From assembly GCA_009741485.1 (NCBI GenBank), contig CM019229.1:3920877-3984876 (forward strand): DNA of 64,000 bases, read 5' to 3'. The translations under genes were made by a program, and so were the position numbers. Shown here piece by piece: positions 50,879 to 62,700 of this stretch. The DNA is from Malurus cyaneus samueli. Its lineage: Eukaryota > Chordata > Aves > Passeriformes > Maluridae. Positions within the stretch are counted from its first letter, which is position 1; each line of letters begins with the position of its first letter. The notes under the pieces are model-generated. The model was not told the DNA's origin, did no database searches, and was given only the letters and a program-made list of their open reading frames with translations.

Positions 50879-51007
50879 GGAGCTGAGCGACAGGACCCCG
50901 TACAGATACCAGGTGGTCATTGTGTCTGGGATGGAGGAGAGCGAGCCTTCCCCCGCCCTCCTTTACATCTCTGGGAGTGGATACTGTGGAGACGGGATTA
51001 TCCAAAT
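50879..51007 (+). CDS. PAPPA: PAPPA exon F: end of central domain, start of the cysteine-rich repeat
   Basis: This 129-base exon completes the threonine codon from exon E and reads ELSDRTPYRYQVVIVSGMEE, then SEPSPALLYISGSGYCGDGI, leaving two bases into an isoleucine codon (phase 2, donor GTAAGT at 51008). The YRYQVVIVSGMEESEPSPAL segment resembles the last strands of a fibronectin type III fold (YxYxVxxxxGxEESxPS). CGDGIIQ opens a Myxococcus-type disulfide repeat completed in exon G. It corresponds to about residues 834-877 of human PAPP-A. The first dozen residues differ from human more than the rest of the gene. Confidence 0.95.
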
Positions 51008-52572
51008 GTAAGTCTGCAGCGAGCAAACAGATAAATCCGGCCACATCTCCTCAGCCAGAACGTGAGACCAGGAAGGAATTGATGACCTCTGATGTCTCCT
51101 TAGGTTAGGCTGGCTCTCATCTGTAGATAATGACTCACGTGCCTGATGATTACCGGGATGATGACATTTAATTGTAATGTAGGCTGTGCTCTCCTGGCAC
51201 CAGGAGATACAGACAGAGATACAGATAATGGAGTCCAGACAGCAGGATCGATAAGCAGGGATGCTCGGTGCTGTTGATGCTGTTTTTCCCTGTATCCATA
51301 TCTTTATCCATGTATATGACATTTCCTGCATGGGTGCTAGAAGAATTTGCACAGCCTTTGATGCCCCATATGTGGGGCAGCTGAAAAAAAAACCCTGACA
51401 CATTCTGGGGCCAGGCTCCTGGTACAGCCCCTTGTTGGACTGACCACCAGAGCTGGAGTGCATTTGAAGGAGATAGATTTGGCTTCTGAGGAATTCCATG
51501 TGGGTAGAATTCCATATTGTCAATCAGCTCCCCTCTCTCAACCAATCCCCAGGCCACTGGAAATGTAAAACAATCCTTCACAACTCTGTTAGGGTTTATT
51601 CTTTTACTATGTTGGCCCTTAAGGCTGCTGCTTCAAAGCTTCCTGGCATTAGGTAATTTAATTATTTAAACTGTGGAAGTAACAACAAGCAAGTGCTTAA
51701 TCCAGCCAATATTATTTGCTTGAAATAATGCTGATCAGCAATCACACAGCACAACTCTGTCAGACGATATACCTGACAGCAAATATTTGCAGGAAGGGGC
51801 CCAACAGGCAAGGAAATAAAAGAAAGCAATCAAACAACATATGAATCCAGGGCAGTCCTGGAAAGGGAGGTGGAGAAAGACAGATTAATTTTGCTTTACA
51901 TAACTTTTCTGCTACTGTTATGTTTGCACATTCCTCAAACATCACTTGTGGCTTTGCAGCAAGTGTCAAACAATAGCTGAGCTGCCTCAGGAGCAAGCAG
52001 GAACCAGACTGTGTCACAGCCTGGCTGGTTGTGGCCCCACTTGCAGCTGTGGCAGCCCCTTTCTCATCTGGTTCCCACTCTTCTCCCCACACGCTGCCGC
52101 AGCCGTGCGGGCTGGCACGAGGCAGGCTCCGTCCCCAACACCTCCTGCTCCCTGTTGACTGCTCTCCTCCGAGTGTTGTCACCTGGAATAGCCCAGCTCC
52201 AGGCTTCATGCCTTCTTATTCCCATGCTGGGGTCACAGTCTGGCCCTTCCAGATTTAATACAAAGGGTTTCAGAGATTCCTGTTCTCTTTTTCCCCACCT
52301 GCTGAGCTGCAGCCACACCAGCTATGAAGGAAGTTGCTCATATCCTCATCAGAGAACAGCAAGTGGTATCCACATGTGCAGGAGGGAACTGGCCAGCCGA
52401 GCCTGTGAACCAGGAATGATGAAAGTCCTCCCTTAAGGAGGAAGGGAGAGGCATTTTAGGGGTTGTGCTGGATTTCAGGACTTTGGGGTTCCTCAGAGGG
52501 GCTGCAGAGACCATGGGGTTGATGCCACTTTGCCAGCTGACTGCTTTTTGCATGTGTGTGCCCTGCCTGCAG
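51008..52572 (+). other. PAPPA: PAPPA intron F-G (1.6 kb, phase 2)
   Basis: This is the shortest intron in the window, from GTAAGT at 51008 to CCTGCAG ending at 52572. It interrupts the cysteine-rich repeat. A short hairpin-capable sequence (TGCCCCA, loop TATG, TGGGGCA at 51362-51379) lies inside. The minus-strand open frames over 50963-51581 have no recognisable domains. Confidence 0.9.
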
Positions 52573-52664
52573 AGAGCTGGGGGAGGAATGTGACGACATG
52601 AACAAGATCAACGGCGATGGCTGCTCCCTCTTCTGCCTGCAGGAGCTGTCCTTTAATTGCATCG
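52573..52664 (+). CDS. PAPPA: PAPPA exon G: completes the cysteine-rich repeat
   Basis: This 92-base exon completes the split isoleucine codon and reads ELGEECDDMNKINGDGCSLF followed by CLQELSFNCI, ending one base into the next codon (phase 1, donor GTAAGT at 52665). Together with exon F it forms CGDGIIQ...GEECDDMNKINGDGCSLFC, the pattern of the Myxococcus cysteine-rich repeat known in pappalysins and many bacterial surface proteins. By counting it covers about residues 877-908. The next exon, which should begin with the rest of an aspartate or glutamate codon and a second cysteine pair, is not found in the remaining 11.3 kb. Confidence 0.95.
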
Positions 52665-54251
52665 GTAAGTCCAGCTCGGAGCCCTCCGACCCACGGTGGG
52701 CAGCAGCTCTGTGCAGAGTGCGAGGGGAAAATCAGCATCATTTCCAGCTGAAGAGTTGTCATGGAAGAGAGAAAAAAGGTGGAATTTGTAGGTTTGAAAG
52801 GCGAACATATCTTCCCAGCTTCTGGTCATTTTGATGGGAAATTGGTTCTGCTGGCTTTGAAACAGTCCAGGACTTAGGGCTAAGTCAGCCATTGTGGGAC
52901 TGATCCAAAGCCCATTGAAGTCAGTGGGTGGTTTTCCAGTGGCTTCAATAGGCTTTAGATCTGACTACGTGAGAAGACATGAACTGATTTTTTTTCTGGT
53001 AAACAGGAGGAGGAGTGAAAGGGGAAGGGACTGAGACCAGAAGCAAGTCCAGCTGAGGTCACACCTCCTTTGAGTTGCAAATCAATATCTGAGGATCAAA
53101 GGTCTGGCTAATCCCCTTTTTCAGAGGTGAAAACTACTTAATCAGATTTCATTTGCAAGCCTGGTTTGCTCTGATTAGCAAAACCTGTAAGCACAATGGC
53201 CGGAAGATGCTCGAACTATCGGGGCTGCAGTTTCGAGCTTTACATATTTATTAAACTCTCTAGGAATGCTGGGGACAGAGAAGGGAAATGGAGGGCAATT
53301 TACACCGCACCTTCTGTGGGGTAGATCCACGTTGTGGGGGTGTTTTTTCCACCCAGGGCTCTGTGAGGTCTGGGAAAGGATGACACATGCAGAGCTTCAG
53401 GAACCAAAGTTAATGTTTATAAAGAGTCGATGTTTTTTTTTGAGATATTTTATGAGATTTCTTGTCTGGACTGACCAAGCAAACACTGTCCCATTTAATG
53501 ATCCCATGCCTTCAGCTCTTCAATCCTAAGCGGATAATATAATGCTGGCAAGTATGAAATTTGCTCTTTTTGGCAATTTGATGATTATCTCTTGCACTTG
53601 GGGCAAATAGAATGGACCTCACAGGCACCATGTTTCCCTTGGGTGGTAAACTGGGAGCTGCTTGGCTCATCAGAACAGCTACATTTTTCCTTCAGCATCC
53701 CACACTGTGAGACTTGAGGCCTGATTTGGTGATGAACTTATTTACAAATGCAAATAGCTCTATTGAAATTGGGAATATTTATTGTTGAGGCTGTTTGTGA
53801 CTATTGGTGGTCTTGAAGTTACATTTGTGCTTCAAGTAACTTGGTGCCTTAGAGCCTCAAGCACTGAAAGATTTTAGTCATAATATTTTGAAAGTGGGAT
53901 AAACAGGCAAATGTTTTGGGTTCTCCAGATGTCAGGCATGGTGTGAGGCTGGTTCCAGAAAGGTTTTGGGCTGGTGCTGGGTAGTTTTATCTGTATCACC
54001 CTGCTCAAAAGGGTGAATTCCTTGAATTCCTTCCTGAATTCCTTGGTCCAGGTCTGTGCTTTGACCATATCCCAGTGTTACATTAGGACATGACACAGGT
54101 TTTCCCCTGTGTCCATTGGTTCTGGAAACCAAGTGGTGTTAACTGGGTGGGAGCTGCAAACCAGTCCAAGAACAGGAGTAAGAGTGGGGTGTCCCAAGCA
54201 ATGGGATGTCCTTCAGGAGTATGAAGGAATCTGCTTTATACCTTTGTACAT

Positions 54252-54315
54252 GAAATCATGGAATTGGCTAAGTTGGGAAAACCTCTAAGATCAAGTCCAA
54301 TTGTATCATCCATCC
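54252..54315 (-). mobile_element. CR1 LINE, short antisense 3' fragment
   Basis: GAAATCATGGAATTGGCTAA, then GTTGGGAAAACCTCTAAGAT and CAAGTCCAA, matches the reverse complement of a CR1 3' end (AATCATGGAAT..., GTTGGAAAAGACCT, AGATCATCAAGTCCAA). Only about 60 bases can be recognised before it runs into a CATC-rich stretch. Confidence 0.75.
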
Positions 54316-55725
54316 ACCATCATCCAGCCATCCATCCCTCATCAACCAACAAGGAGCAGCAACAGGGCTGCCTGAGAGTGTGGGACAAAGCAGTCTGACT
54401 AGAAAATGAAGCAACTAAAACATACAGATTTTTCTACTCCATGACAGAGGAAGTGGGTTTTCGGATTTGCTTGTGTTGGAAAGGAGAGGGGAATTCCAGG
54501 GGCAAAATGTTGTTTGTTTGTCACAGGCTTTGGAAGGTTGTGGTTTTCACAGATCCTGGATTACAAAACAAACGATATCAAATTGCCTGTGAAATATTGA
54601 ACATAGGGGCTCAGATGAATCAAATTAGCTGAACCAAGGGGAAGGTGCAGGAGCAGAGACCTTACAGATGTTTAGTTTTGGGAATTTACGTTTGTGTTGG
54701 TGTGACTGCTGTGGCAGTGGTGGGTGCGTGTGCAGGGTCTGTGTTTTCAGGCTGCTGTTTTCAGGCAAACGCTGCCCTCAGGTTTCTAGGACAGGTTCAG
54801 GGGAGGCAATGCCTGTGAAACTCATCCTGTAGGCTCTTGTGGTAGCTGGACCACCGTGAATTACGACCCCAAGAGCTAAGGAGATGCTGTCAGTTTGTCT
54901 TTCAGACAAATGAACAGTGCTGATTTATATTCTGCGTAGCATATTAGGCATTAAAATCCCACCAGAAAACATAAAGATGTTGGGGAAGTGAGTGGTTGTA
55001 CATATTACACAATAAATAATAATAAAAAAGAGCAGAAATTCAGCATTCTCCACAATCTAATAATATCAAACCTAATCCTCTGCCTTAACTGAACAAAAGT
55101 CTTCTTTGATATTGGTGGGGTGTTTTCCTGGAAAATAGAACATTCTTGGGTCCGTGTTTGAGGAGCACGGAAAAATAAATGTAATTTATTTTCATGTTTG
55201 CAAGGCTAACACATGTTATAATCCTGTAGAACAACGAGTAATTATTCCGGAGAGTGTTATTTTTCCAGCGATGTTCTTGTTGTATTATGTAGCTCTTTGG
55301 AGCCCCGGGAATCACGCCCCTTCACCAAAGAATTCAGCGAGCCTCAAACACATGTTCAGAGGCTTTGCTGAATCGGGGGCCTCAGGGTTTGATCTTGCAA
55401 ATGCTTTCTTCCAGGCATGTTTCTGAACTACCACAAGGCATTCTTTAGACTTCAGCAAATCTAACCACAACAGTGAATGCAATGCTTGTCACAAATTGTC
55501 TGCAGGATTGGGTCCCACGTGTCTGGGAAGAACCGCTAAACATTTTGTTTGCTAAAGACGGGGCTGAAGAGGCGTCGTGGAGGGGTTTCAGGGGAGGAGG
55601 GTCAATAGCAAAGCCCAAGTGAGCCCCCACCTCCTAAAGCACAGACCACGCGAGTCACCTCGCTTGGTAGGGGAGAAATACAACAGAGCCTGCAAGCAGC
55701 ACCAGGCTTTAGATTCAGAGCCATG

Positions 55726-55876
55726 AATCACGGAATAATTTAGGTTCAGAGGAGTCTCTGGAGGTCTCTGGTCCAAGGAGGGCCAACTTCAAAGTTAGAT
55801 CCAGCTTCAAAGTTGGAGCATGTTGCTCAGGGTCATGTTCAGCTGCTTTCTGGATATTTCCAGGGATGGAGGCAGC
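55726..55876 (-). mobile_element. CR1 LINE, antisense 3' fragment of a different subfamily
   Basis: AATCACGGAATAATTTAGGT, GGAGGTCTCTGGTCCAAGGA, CAGCTTCAAAGTTGGAGCAT and GTTGCTCAGGGTCATGTTCA, then TATTTCCAGGGATGGAGG, match the reverse complement of the CR1 subfamily in which GGAGGTCTCTGGTCCAACCT is typical. There is a short internal duplication (CAACTTCAAAGTTAGATC and CAGCTTCAAAGTTGG). The orientation is opposite to PAPPA. Confidence 0.88.
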
Positions 55877-56274
55877 CTGTTTGCAGGTGTCCTTCTGCCT
55901 CTCTTGCTCCCTTTGCTTTTTAGGATCATGGGGTTTATAGGCTTTTTTAATTGGTCCAACTTTCCTTTGACTAAATGGCACAAGGCTCTCAAGACATTTT
56001 GCACTAGTGCCTGTAATAAAATTAAACTTCTTTTTTATTTTTTGCTTTGCTTTTGTTTTTCCTCCTTCTTTCCTCTCTAATCAGATAACAGTGGATCAAT
56101 CTGCTCTGCCAGGGAGGAGGGGTTTGGGGGAAGGAAGGAGGGAGGCAGGGAAGAAAACTGTGTGGTCTCACTGTCAGGCTGTCCTGGCCTTTTCCGAGCA
56201 CAAAGACGAGTAACAGAAAACAGAGAAGATTAATAGCATTTTCTTCCTGCAGCATGCTGAAGAACGACAGTGAG

Positions 56275-56292
56275 ATTAATTAATTAATTAAT
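56275..56292. repeat. ATTA tetranucleotide repeat (4.5 units)
   Basis: ATTAATTAATTAATTAAT is a short perfect repeat and a palindrome. Each unit is a core homeodomain-binding site. It sits in otherwise complex intron sequence. Confidence 0.8.
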
Positions 56293-59015
56293 GGAAGCAT
56301 CTGGCAGTGCTCCGTTCTTTAAGTTCTGCAGCACTCTCGCCCTTCGCCATCCCTAAATTTATCATCTCTACCTTTTCTCCCCCACCGCACTTCGTATAGC
56401 AGGATTTTGCATATTTTTATTTTTTCCTCACAGAGTTCGGTCCCACGGGGAAAGTTTCACTTTGCCTTTTGATTTGTGGGAGACAGGAGATCCAAAGCCG
56501 TGCCCGTGTGACTGATGCTCCCCTCTCCCACCTCTGGGCTGCTTTCCTTTCACCTTGCTCCTGATTGCTCCCGGGATAACTGATTTTTTGTGGTTACCGC
56601 CGGATCCCAGCCAAGTTCAACCCGCCGTGTCCTGTGTGAAACAGACCCCATTTGGAAGAGTTATGATTCGCAGTGGTGGGAACCTGGGGCTTAGCACTTG
56701 ATCCATTCCCCAGCGGAGTGGTGAGAAATGGGTGTCTGAGGCACAGCTGAGCACCTTGTCCTTGGCGTGCACTCTCCCACACGCCAGCGCTGCACGCCCA
56801 GATATATGTGGGACATTGAGAAAGAGAGCCCGGCTTTCATTTGCATTCCTTTTGTGGAGTGGGATGTGCATTATGCATTGATTTAGCTCACCAGTGCTGA
56901 AGAAAGAGAGGGATATAATAAAAAAGATGCAGAGATCAATAAAAAGGGATGAGTAAAGACTGATAGACACATTGAAACACAGCTGAGAAGTAGCTCCAGA
57001 ACTTCTATCTCCCCTTAAGTTTGCCAGGTAATTTATAGGGTTTTCAGTCACATCTTATTGGTGTTATTATTGCTGCACTTTATCTCCCTTGCTTACAAGG
57101 GACTCCTGGCTAAAGCCTTTTAAGAGCAAAACAGGGCAGCTCTTATGCTGACTTCCACATGTGAGTGGTCACCCTGAAGAATGGGAATGTTTCAGGTTAG
57201 ACACACGTTTCAGTGGTGTGTTAGATCGGGGCCTCGGGGAGGTAAAACACAAAGCAAAGGCACAGAGTAGAGGCAAAGAGAAAATAAATACATTTTGCTC
57301 TTGAATTTACCACTGATTTCTGGCATGCTTGAAACATGAGTCACCAGTGATTGTTCGGGGAAAAGTATGATTTTAATTTGACAATGATCCTTAAACACCT
57401 TTTCTTCTGCTCCTGCTTGGCCCCAAATGTTTTTTTCTGCTACCTTACAAATCTGGATCTGTCCTCCTCCTGCTCAGAGGCCTCTCCCTCCAGCTGTGAG
57501 CCTTACCTTTGTGGGAGCTCTATCCTTTACCTCTCCCATTATCCATAAATTAAGCATAGCACTTTCCCCTAATCTTATTGTTTGGCGGGCTGCATTGCAT
57601 TCAGGGAAATGATTAATATTCATGAGCTTGCTATCTCTGTTTGGTGCATAATCCTCTGGGGAAATTGCAGTGTTAAATGAGTGACACAAACCTAATTTTA
57701 TATGTCTTTTCTTTCCTTTCTTTCTTTTTCCTTTTTTTCCCTTTCTGACAGAGAAGTAATGTGCTTAAAATAAATTGATGGATGACCATCCATATTCATT
57801 GTGGGCATGCTTTGAGAGCGCTCCCATCCTCTCCCCCCTCCCTTCCTCATGCTACTGCACAGGAACACAGCTTTGGCTGCCCAAACCGTGGCCCCACGCA
57901 GCAGCTAATGGTGATTTTGCCTTCTTTCACCAGCATTAAATAGGCCTTGGCTGACCCTGCCGAGGGCTTTCAGTAGAACAACAGCATGGGAGAAACGGAG
58001 CCACCTTGCAAGAGAAACTCAGCATCTCCCAGGGCATCAATAAGGTGAAAGCATTGAGCAAGGAGCTTGGGAAAGAGTGCTGCTGTTGTCAAAGCAGCTG
58101 AGGCTCTATAGCAGAATTTCATGGCAAATAGTCATGAATTTACTGGCCGGGGTTATTCAGATGATATTTGTGTGACTCCTTCAGCTTAAGGCAAATACTT
58201 TGAAGCTGACTGTTTCCTGCAGCTCGCGGGAGTGTGGCTGCATGTTCTGAAATGTCTGAGCACTCATTTGGCAAGTCAGTAATCACAGCACCCTCGTAAA
58301 GTCTCCTAAAGTGATTTTCAGACTGTCATCATTAATAGTGCAATCCTAGGAGGGCCAGCTGAGCCACAGAGCAGCGAGAGCAGACATCTCGGGCAGCAAA
58401 ATACAAAGGACAGATGCTTTTTTGTGGGGGAGAATGTGGGCTGGAGTGGTATTTGCCTGCATTTTTCCCTAGGCCAGTGACTCCAGCCCAGCTCAATCCA
58501 GCTTTAGTTTTTAGGACACAGCTACAGTTAGAGTCCAGCAGGAGAATTACTCCTCTGCTTGTTGCACTCCTCACACATTACTCTCCCTGGATCTGAGAGG
58601 CTTCCACATCTGATCACACTCCCCTCCTTAGAGCATCCTCTGTGACTCAACAGCAGCTGTGCTCAGAGGATGATGCTGAGCACAAAACCTTCCTGTGCAC
58701 TAACACCCAACCACATGAACAAAAAAGCACTTTGTTTTCCTGAGGGAATGGTACCTCTGGGTTTTTGCTTTTGGGCACCTTCTCCTGAACAAGCGTGCCA
58801 GGAGTCATGAAGGGCTGTGCTGGCCACCCTTCTCATGGTCATAATGATGACAGAAACCTCAAGACTTTCAGTAGGACAGTGTCCAAGTTAAGCTGATAAA
58901 TCTGTGTAATATCAAAATCTATCTGGCATTGCTTTATCCAGCCATCCAGGGAGGGAAACAGATGAGCTGGGAAGTGAACATGTGTCATAGTGCTCTTACA
59001 ACATGCCTGGCTGCT

Positions 59016-59311
59016 GGGGTTGGAGATGGCTGTGTTGAGTCCTGGTGACCATTCCTGGTTGCCAAGGGTTGGAGATGTCTGTGTTGGGTCCTGGTGACCA
59101 TTCCTGGTTGCCAAGGGTTGGAGATGTCTGTGTTGGGTCCTGTGGGCCAATCCTGGTTGCCAAGGGTTGGAGATGGCTGTGTTGGGTCCTGGTGGCCATT
59201 CCTGATTGCCAGGGGTTTGGAGATGGCTGTGTTGGGTCCTGGTGGCCATTCCTGGTTGCTGGGGTTGGAGATGGCTGTGTTGGGTCCTGGTGGCCATTTC
59301 TGGCTGCCCAG
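59016..59311 (+). repeat. 49-base minisatellite, six units
   Basis: The unit begins GGTTGGAGATGGCTGTGTTG, continues GGTCCTGGTGGCCATTCCTG and ends GTTGCCAAG. The TTGGAGATG landmark recurs at 59020, 59069, 59118, 59167, 59216/59217 and 59265, a period of 49 bases with single-base slips. Units differ by a few substitutions (GTCTG/GGCTG, GTGACC/GTGGCC). A partial unit precedes the array (CCTGGCTGCTGGGG). Because 49 is not divisible by three and the unit lacks stops on the minus strand, three overlapping long minus-strand frames appear; these are artefacts. Confidence 0.95.
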
Positions 59312-59687
59312 ACTTGGGGAGGGACACGCTGGCAGTGACAGAGCAGGCAAGATCTCTCTACCACAGCCAGCCACGTGAAATATCCCTTTCTCTTAAGTGA
59401 CAAAGACCCATGTTCTTGGAGGTGAAATATCAAATTTCAGTGCTGGGCTCTGGGAGGGAATTGTAATTGTATCTGTCTGCAGCAGGCAGATCAATTGCAT
59501 AATTCTGGTGCTCCGACTGCTATATCATAGCGAGGAGCCGAGTCCCGCCGCACAAAGAAAGCCAGTCACGCCCAGGAATGCATTTCCACGAAGCAGCTGA
59601 ATTACCGGGGAGCCGCGCTCCGCAAAGGCATTATCCCTGCCCGCTCCACTCAGGAGATGCTCAGACATGATTGTCATATTCCATGGG

Positions 59688-59714
59688 AAAAAAAAAAAAA
59701 AAAAAAAAAAAAAA
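59688..59714 (+). repeat. A27 homopolymer
   Basis: An uninterrupted run of 27 A lies between complex sequences (ATATTCCATGGG and TCCTCCTGCGAGG). There is no recognisable retroposon upstream. Confidence 0.85.
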
Positions 59715-62700
59715 TCCTCCTGCGAGGCCCCTGGATGTTCCGCAGCGGATTGCGACACCCGCACCGCCTTCATTTCCAAGGTGTCTGTTTTATTTCATTG
59801 AAGGAAGACGTCACTGTTTATTGACATGCGACTTTCTGCGGAAAGGTCTGCCCAAGCTCCGTGTAATGGTTTTCCTCCTTTCAAATCAGAACATCCAGGA
59901 AGGAAAGTAACTCTTGAATATTTTACTGTAGCAGGAAATATCTCTGTCTCTGCCTCCTTCAATATTAAAGAAGAGATTAGCAGATATCCTGGAAGCAGGC
60001 CATGTTATTAACTCTCTTCCCACTGAAGCCAAAGGTGAAACTCCCATAGAAATAAATGGAGCAGGTTCTGCGGTCACTCAGCCGCTGAGTTCATGTGATC
60101 TGCAGTGGAATTATTTCCCCTTTTGTGATAGAAACCTCTGGATACATTTCTTCTCCTCTGTGTGAACATAAACACCAGCACTGGAGATGCCGATTAAGTG
60201 ACGTGGTGGTAAAACCCTGCTTCTGCAGAAGTTGCTGACTTTGGTGAGCCTGGGGTTTGGCCTTCGCTGCATCTGAAGGTCTGCACACCTCTCGACAGAC
60301 TTTTCAGGGGTTAAAATCCAAATCTTGTTCTGTTCCAAGAATTTGTTACTCTGAGACAATGCTTTTGCATTTTTGTCCCCCTTTTTTATCCTTTTTTTTT
60401 TTTTTTCCGGACAAGTAGTTATGTGGCATGAGGCTTGTTATAGTTGGAAACATCCCTAAGTAAACAGCTGAGCTTAAAAATGCTCTTTTTTTTTTTGTCT
60501 GGCCTTTAAAAAAAAAAATCGGTAGTTACTGCACAAAAGAAGACTATGCCGATGCCAATCACTGCGTCCTGGCTGAAAACAGGAAGCTGCCCCCAGTGTC
60601 TGTCCCCAGCACTTTGATGACCCTGCTCGGACATTCAAAGCCGACATTCAAAGCCTCGTTTGAGGATGTGTCCTGTGCTATGAATTGGATCTCTTTATCT
60701 TTTTTTTTTTTTTTTTTTCATGAAGTGGAAGGCTGCCTCTCACAGATAAGTGTATGTCCTGCATGCTTGCTGGCCTCTATCAGACTTCATTCGTTTTGCT
60801 GATGATTTTCCAGCTCCTCTTCGAACAGGTAGCAGTGATGAGAAGTTACCCACTCCTCCAGACCTGCTCTGGTAGGTGATTCCCAGTGCTCCCCAGTGCT
60901 CACTAAATCATCTGTGTTATCTCAGGCATCCTTTCATTGCTGAACCCCAGAGGAGGGGTCAGTATTTCAGTACAAAAAGTGCCTCCTGCACTGTGCTTGG
61001 GCAGCTCAGGGAGCAAGGAGAGATGGAATTGGCATCATTTTCTGGTGCAACACACAAGAGGCCCAAGATTATTCTGGATCTTAAAGCCTGACTTCAAGAG
61101 TTAGCAAACCAGGTCTTGCTGATCTGTTTCCTCAAGTCACACCTCTCCAGGTTGATGCTGCCACAAAGCCTCCTCCAGGGATTCCCAGATGTCACAGAAA
61201 TCTTCACTGAACTGGAGACTGACTTTTTCCAAAACAAGGGCAAGACAGGAACTTTGGTTTGGCCCAAATGTTTTTATGCTTTCAGTAAGAGCTTTCTAGG
61301 GGAAAAGGAGCTTGGGCTGCCTGAATGAAAATGTGTTCCCCGAGTTCAGCTCAGCATCTTCCAGCATCTGTTGCTAATTCCCCAGAGATGCTCTCTCCTG
61401 CTGCCAGGTGCTGTAACTGCAGACATTTTGCTGTTCTAGATTTAAGCTGTATTTCCAGGCAACTGCTTTTTAATTTTTTGAAGGTTTTTTGTTGCTTTTT
61501 TGTTTTTTTTTTCCCCTTGAGGACAAATCAGATTTCCTTTCTGTTTTCCCTTTCGGCATATCTCCTTCAAATCAGATTCATCTTTGAAGTGAGAAGTCTG
61601 TGGCGTTGAAGAACAGTCTGTGGTGCAGGTCATGAGTGACCAACACATCACTGTGACCACCACCAGGTCCTGGAAGCCTCTAGACTTTAGTGGAGACAAA
61701 ATTAGTTCTTGTTGACAAAGCCATGGATGCATTTAATGTCACAGCAGTTAAGAAGAGAACAGAAAAAGCATTTTGCGTCATTAGAGGAATAAAGCCATTA
61801 GCTACTTATGCCTAGAAATACACCACTCCTGACACTGTCCTCTCTGGCTCTGAGCCTGTGGGACTCTATGAATTGAACTGAGCTGCGTTCACACCACCAA
61901 GGAAAGGGAAGAAGCCTGTTAGTTTTCATTTTGTGAGAGCAGCTGTAGGAAGAAACAGTGTGGTTGTCCTTTGCTTTGCTCATGGAAATGTAAAGCCCAA
62001 CATGCAACCTCCCAATCATCCAAGACCACCAGGAGAATCTGGAGCCAGAGCTGGTGCCCAGCACCTGTGAAGGGAAGAGCCTCTGCTGATTTTTGGCAGT
62101 GATGCACCAGGTTTGGCTGTCAAAGGTCAGTGCCCTCATCAATATCTGGAAAGGATTTAACAGCATTCCCCTCTTTGCCATCACTCAGAACTGGGAAGCT
62201 CACAGGAAGGAAAACTCTTCTCCTCTTCTCACCGTCAGTGCCCTCAACGCACAGCACTGCACTCTGTACGATGAGTCAATAGTGAGACTCACAGATCCTC
62301 TTTAAAAGTAAACCAGGGTTGTAAATCCCCTTTCTCTCATCATTTTTTGAAGCACACAGAGGCCAGTGGGTACCTCATCTCTCATCTTTTGTGCACGGCG
62401 CTGTCCCATGGATATGGGATGCAGCAGCTCTCCGGAGTCAGCGCAGCTCCAGGGCTCACCACAGTGCAGTTCAGCAGGACTTGGTTAATCATTTGGGCAG
62501 CCCCCATTTAATTCAGACATCTCAGGCTCTCTGCTCGGTTCCTCCCTCGGGTTTTGCAGACTCTGAGCAGACAGATTTATTGGGGTCTTAGGCATAATCA
62601 GGAACAAATTAGCCTCTGTTAGGATCACACACTGGCCTGGATCACAGCTATTCAAAGGCTGCTTTCCCCTCCATGTGAGTACGAATTAAGTCATCGGGTT

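Noticed and set aside
51168..51581. Minus-strand open frames and the hairpin TGCCCCA-TATG-TGGGGCA as a retroviral primer-binding region
   Set aside because: The hairpin slightly resembles the sequence after some bird retroviral LTRs, but no LTR, polypurine tract or conserved retroviral protein motif can be seen in either direction.
58839..59433. Repetitive minus-strand protein with TRTQHSHLQP cycles
   Set aside because: All three frames encode the same peptide because the 49-base unit shifts frame each time. There is no start context, domain or neighbour to support a gene.
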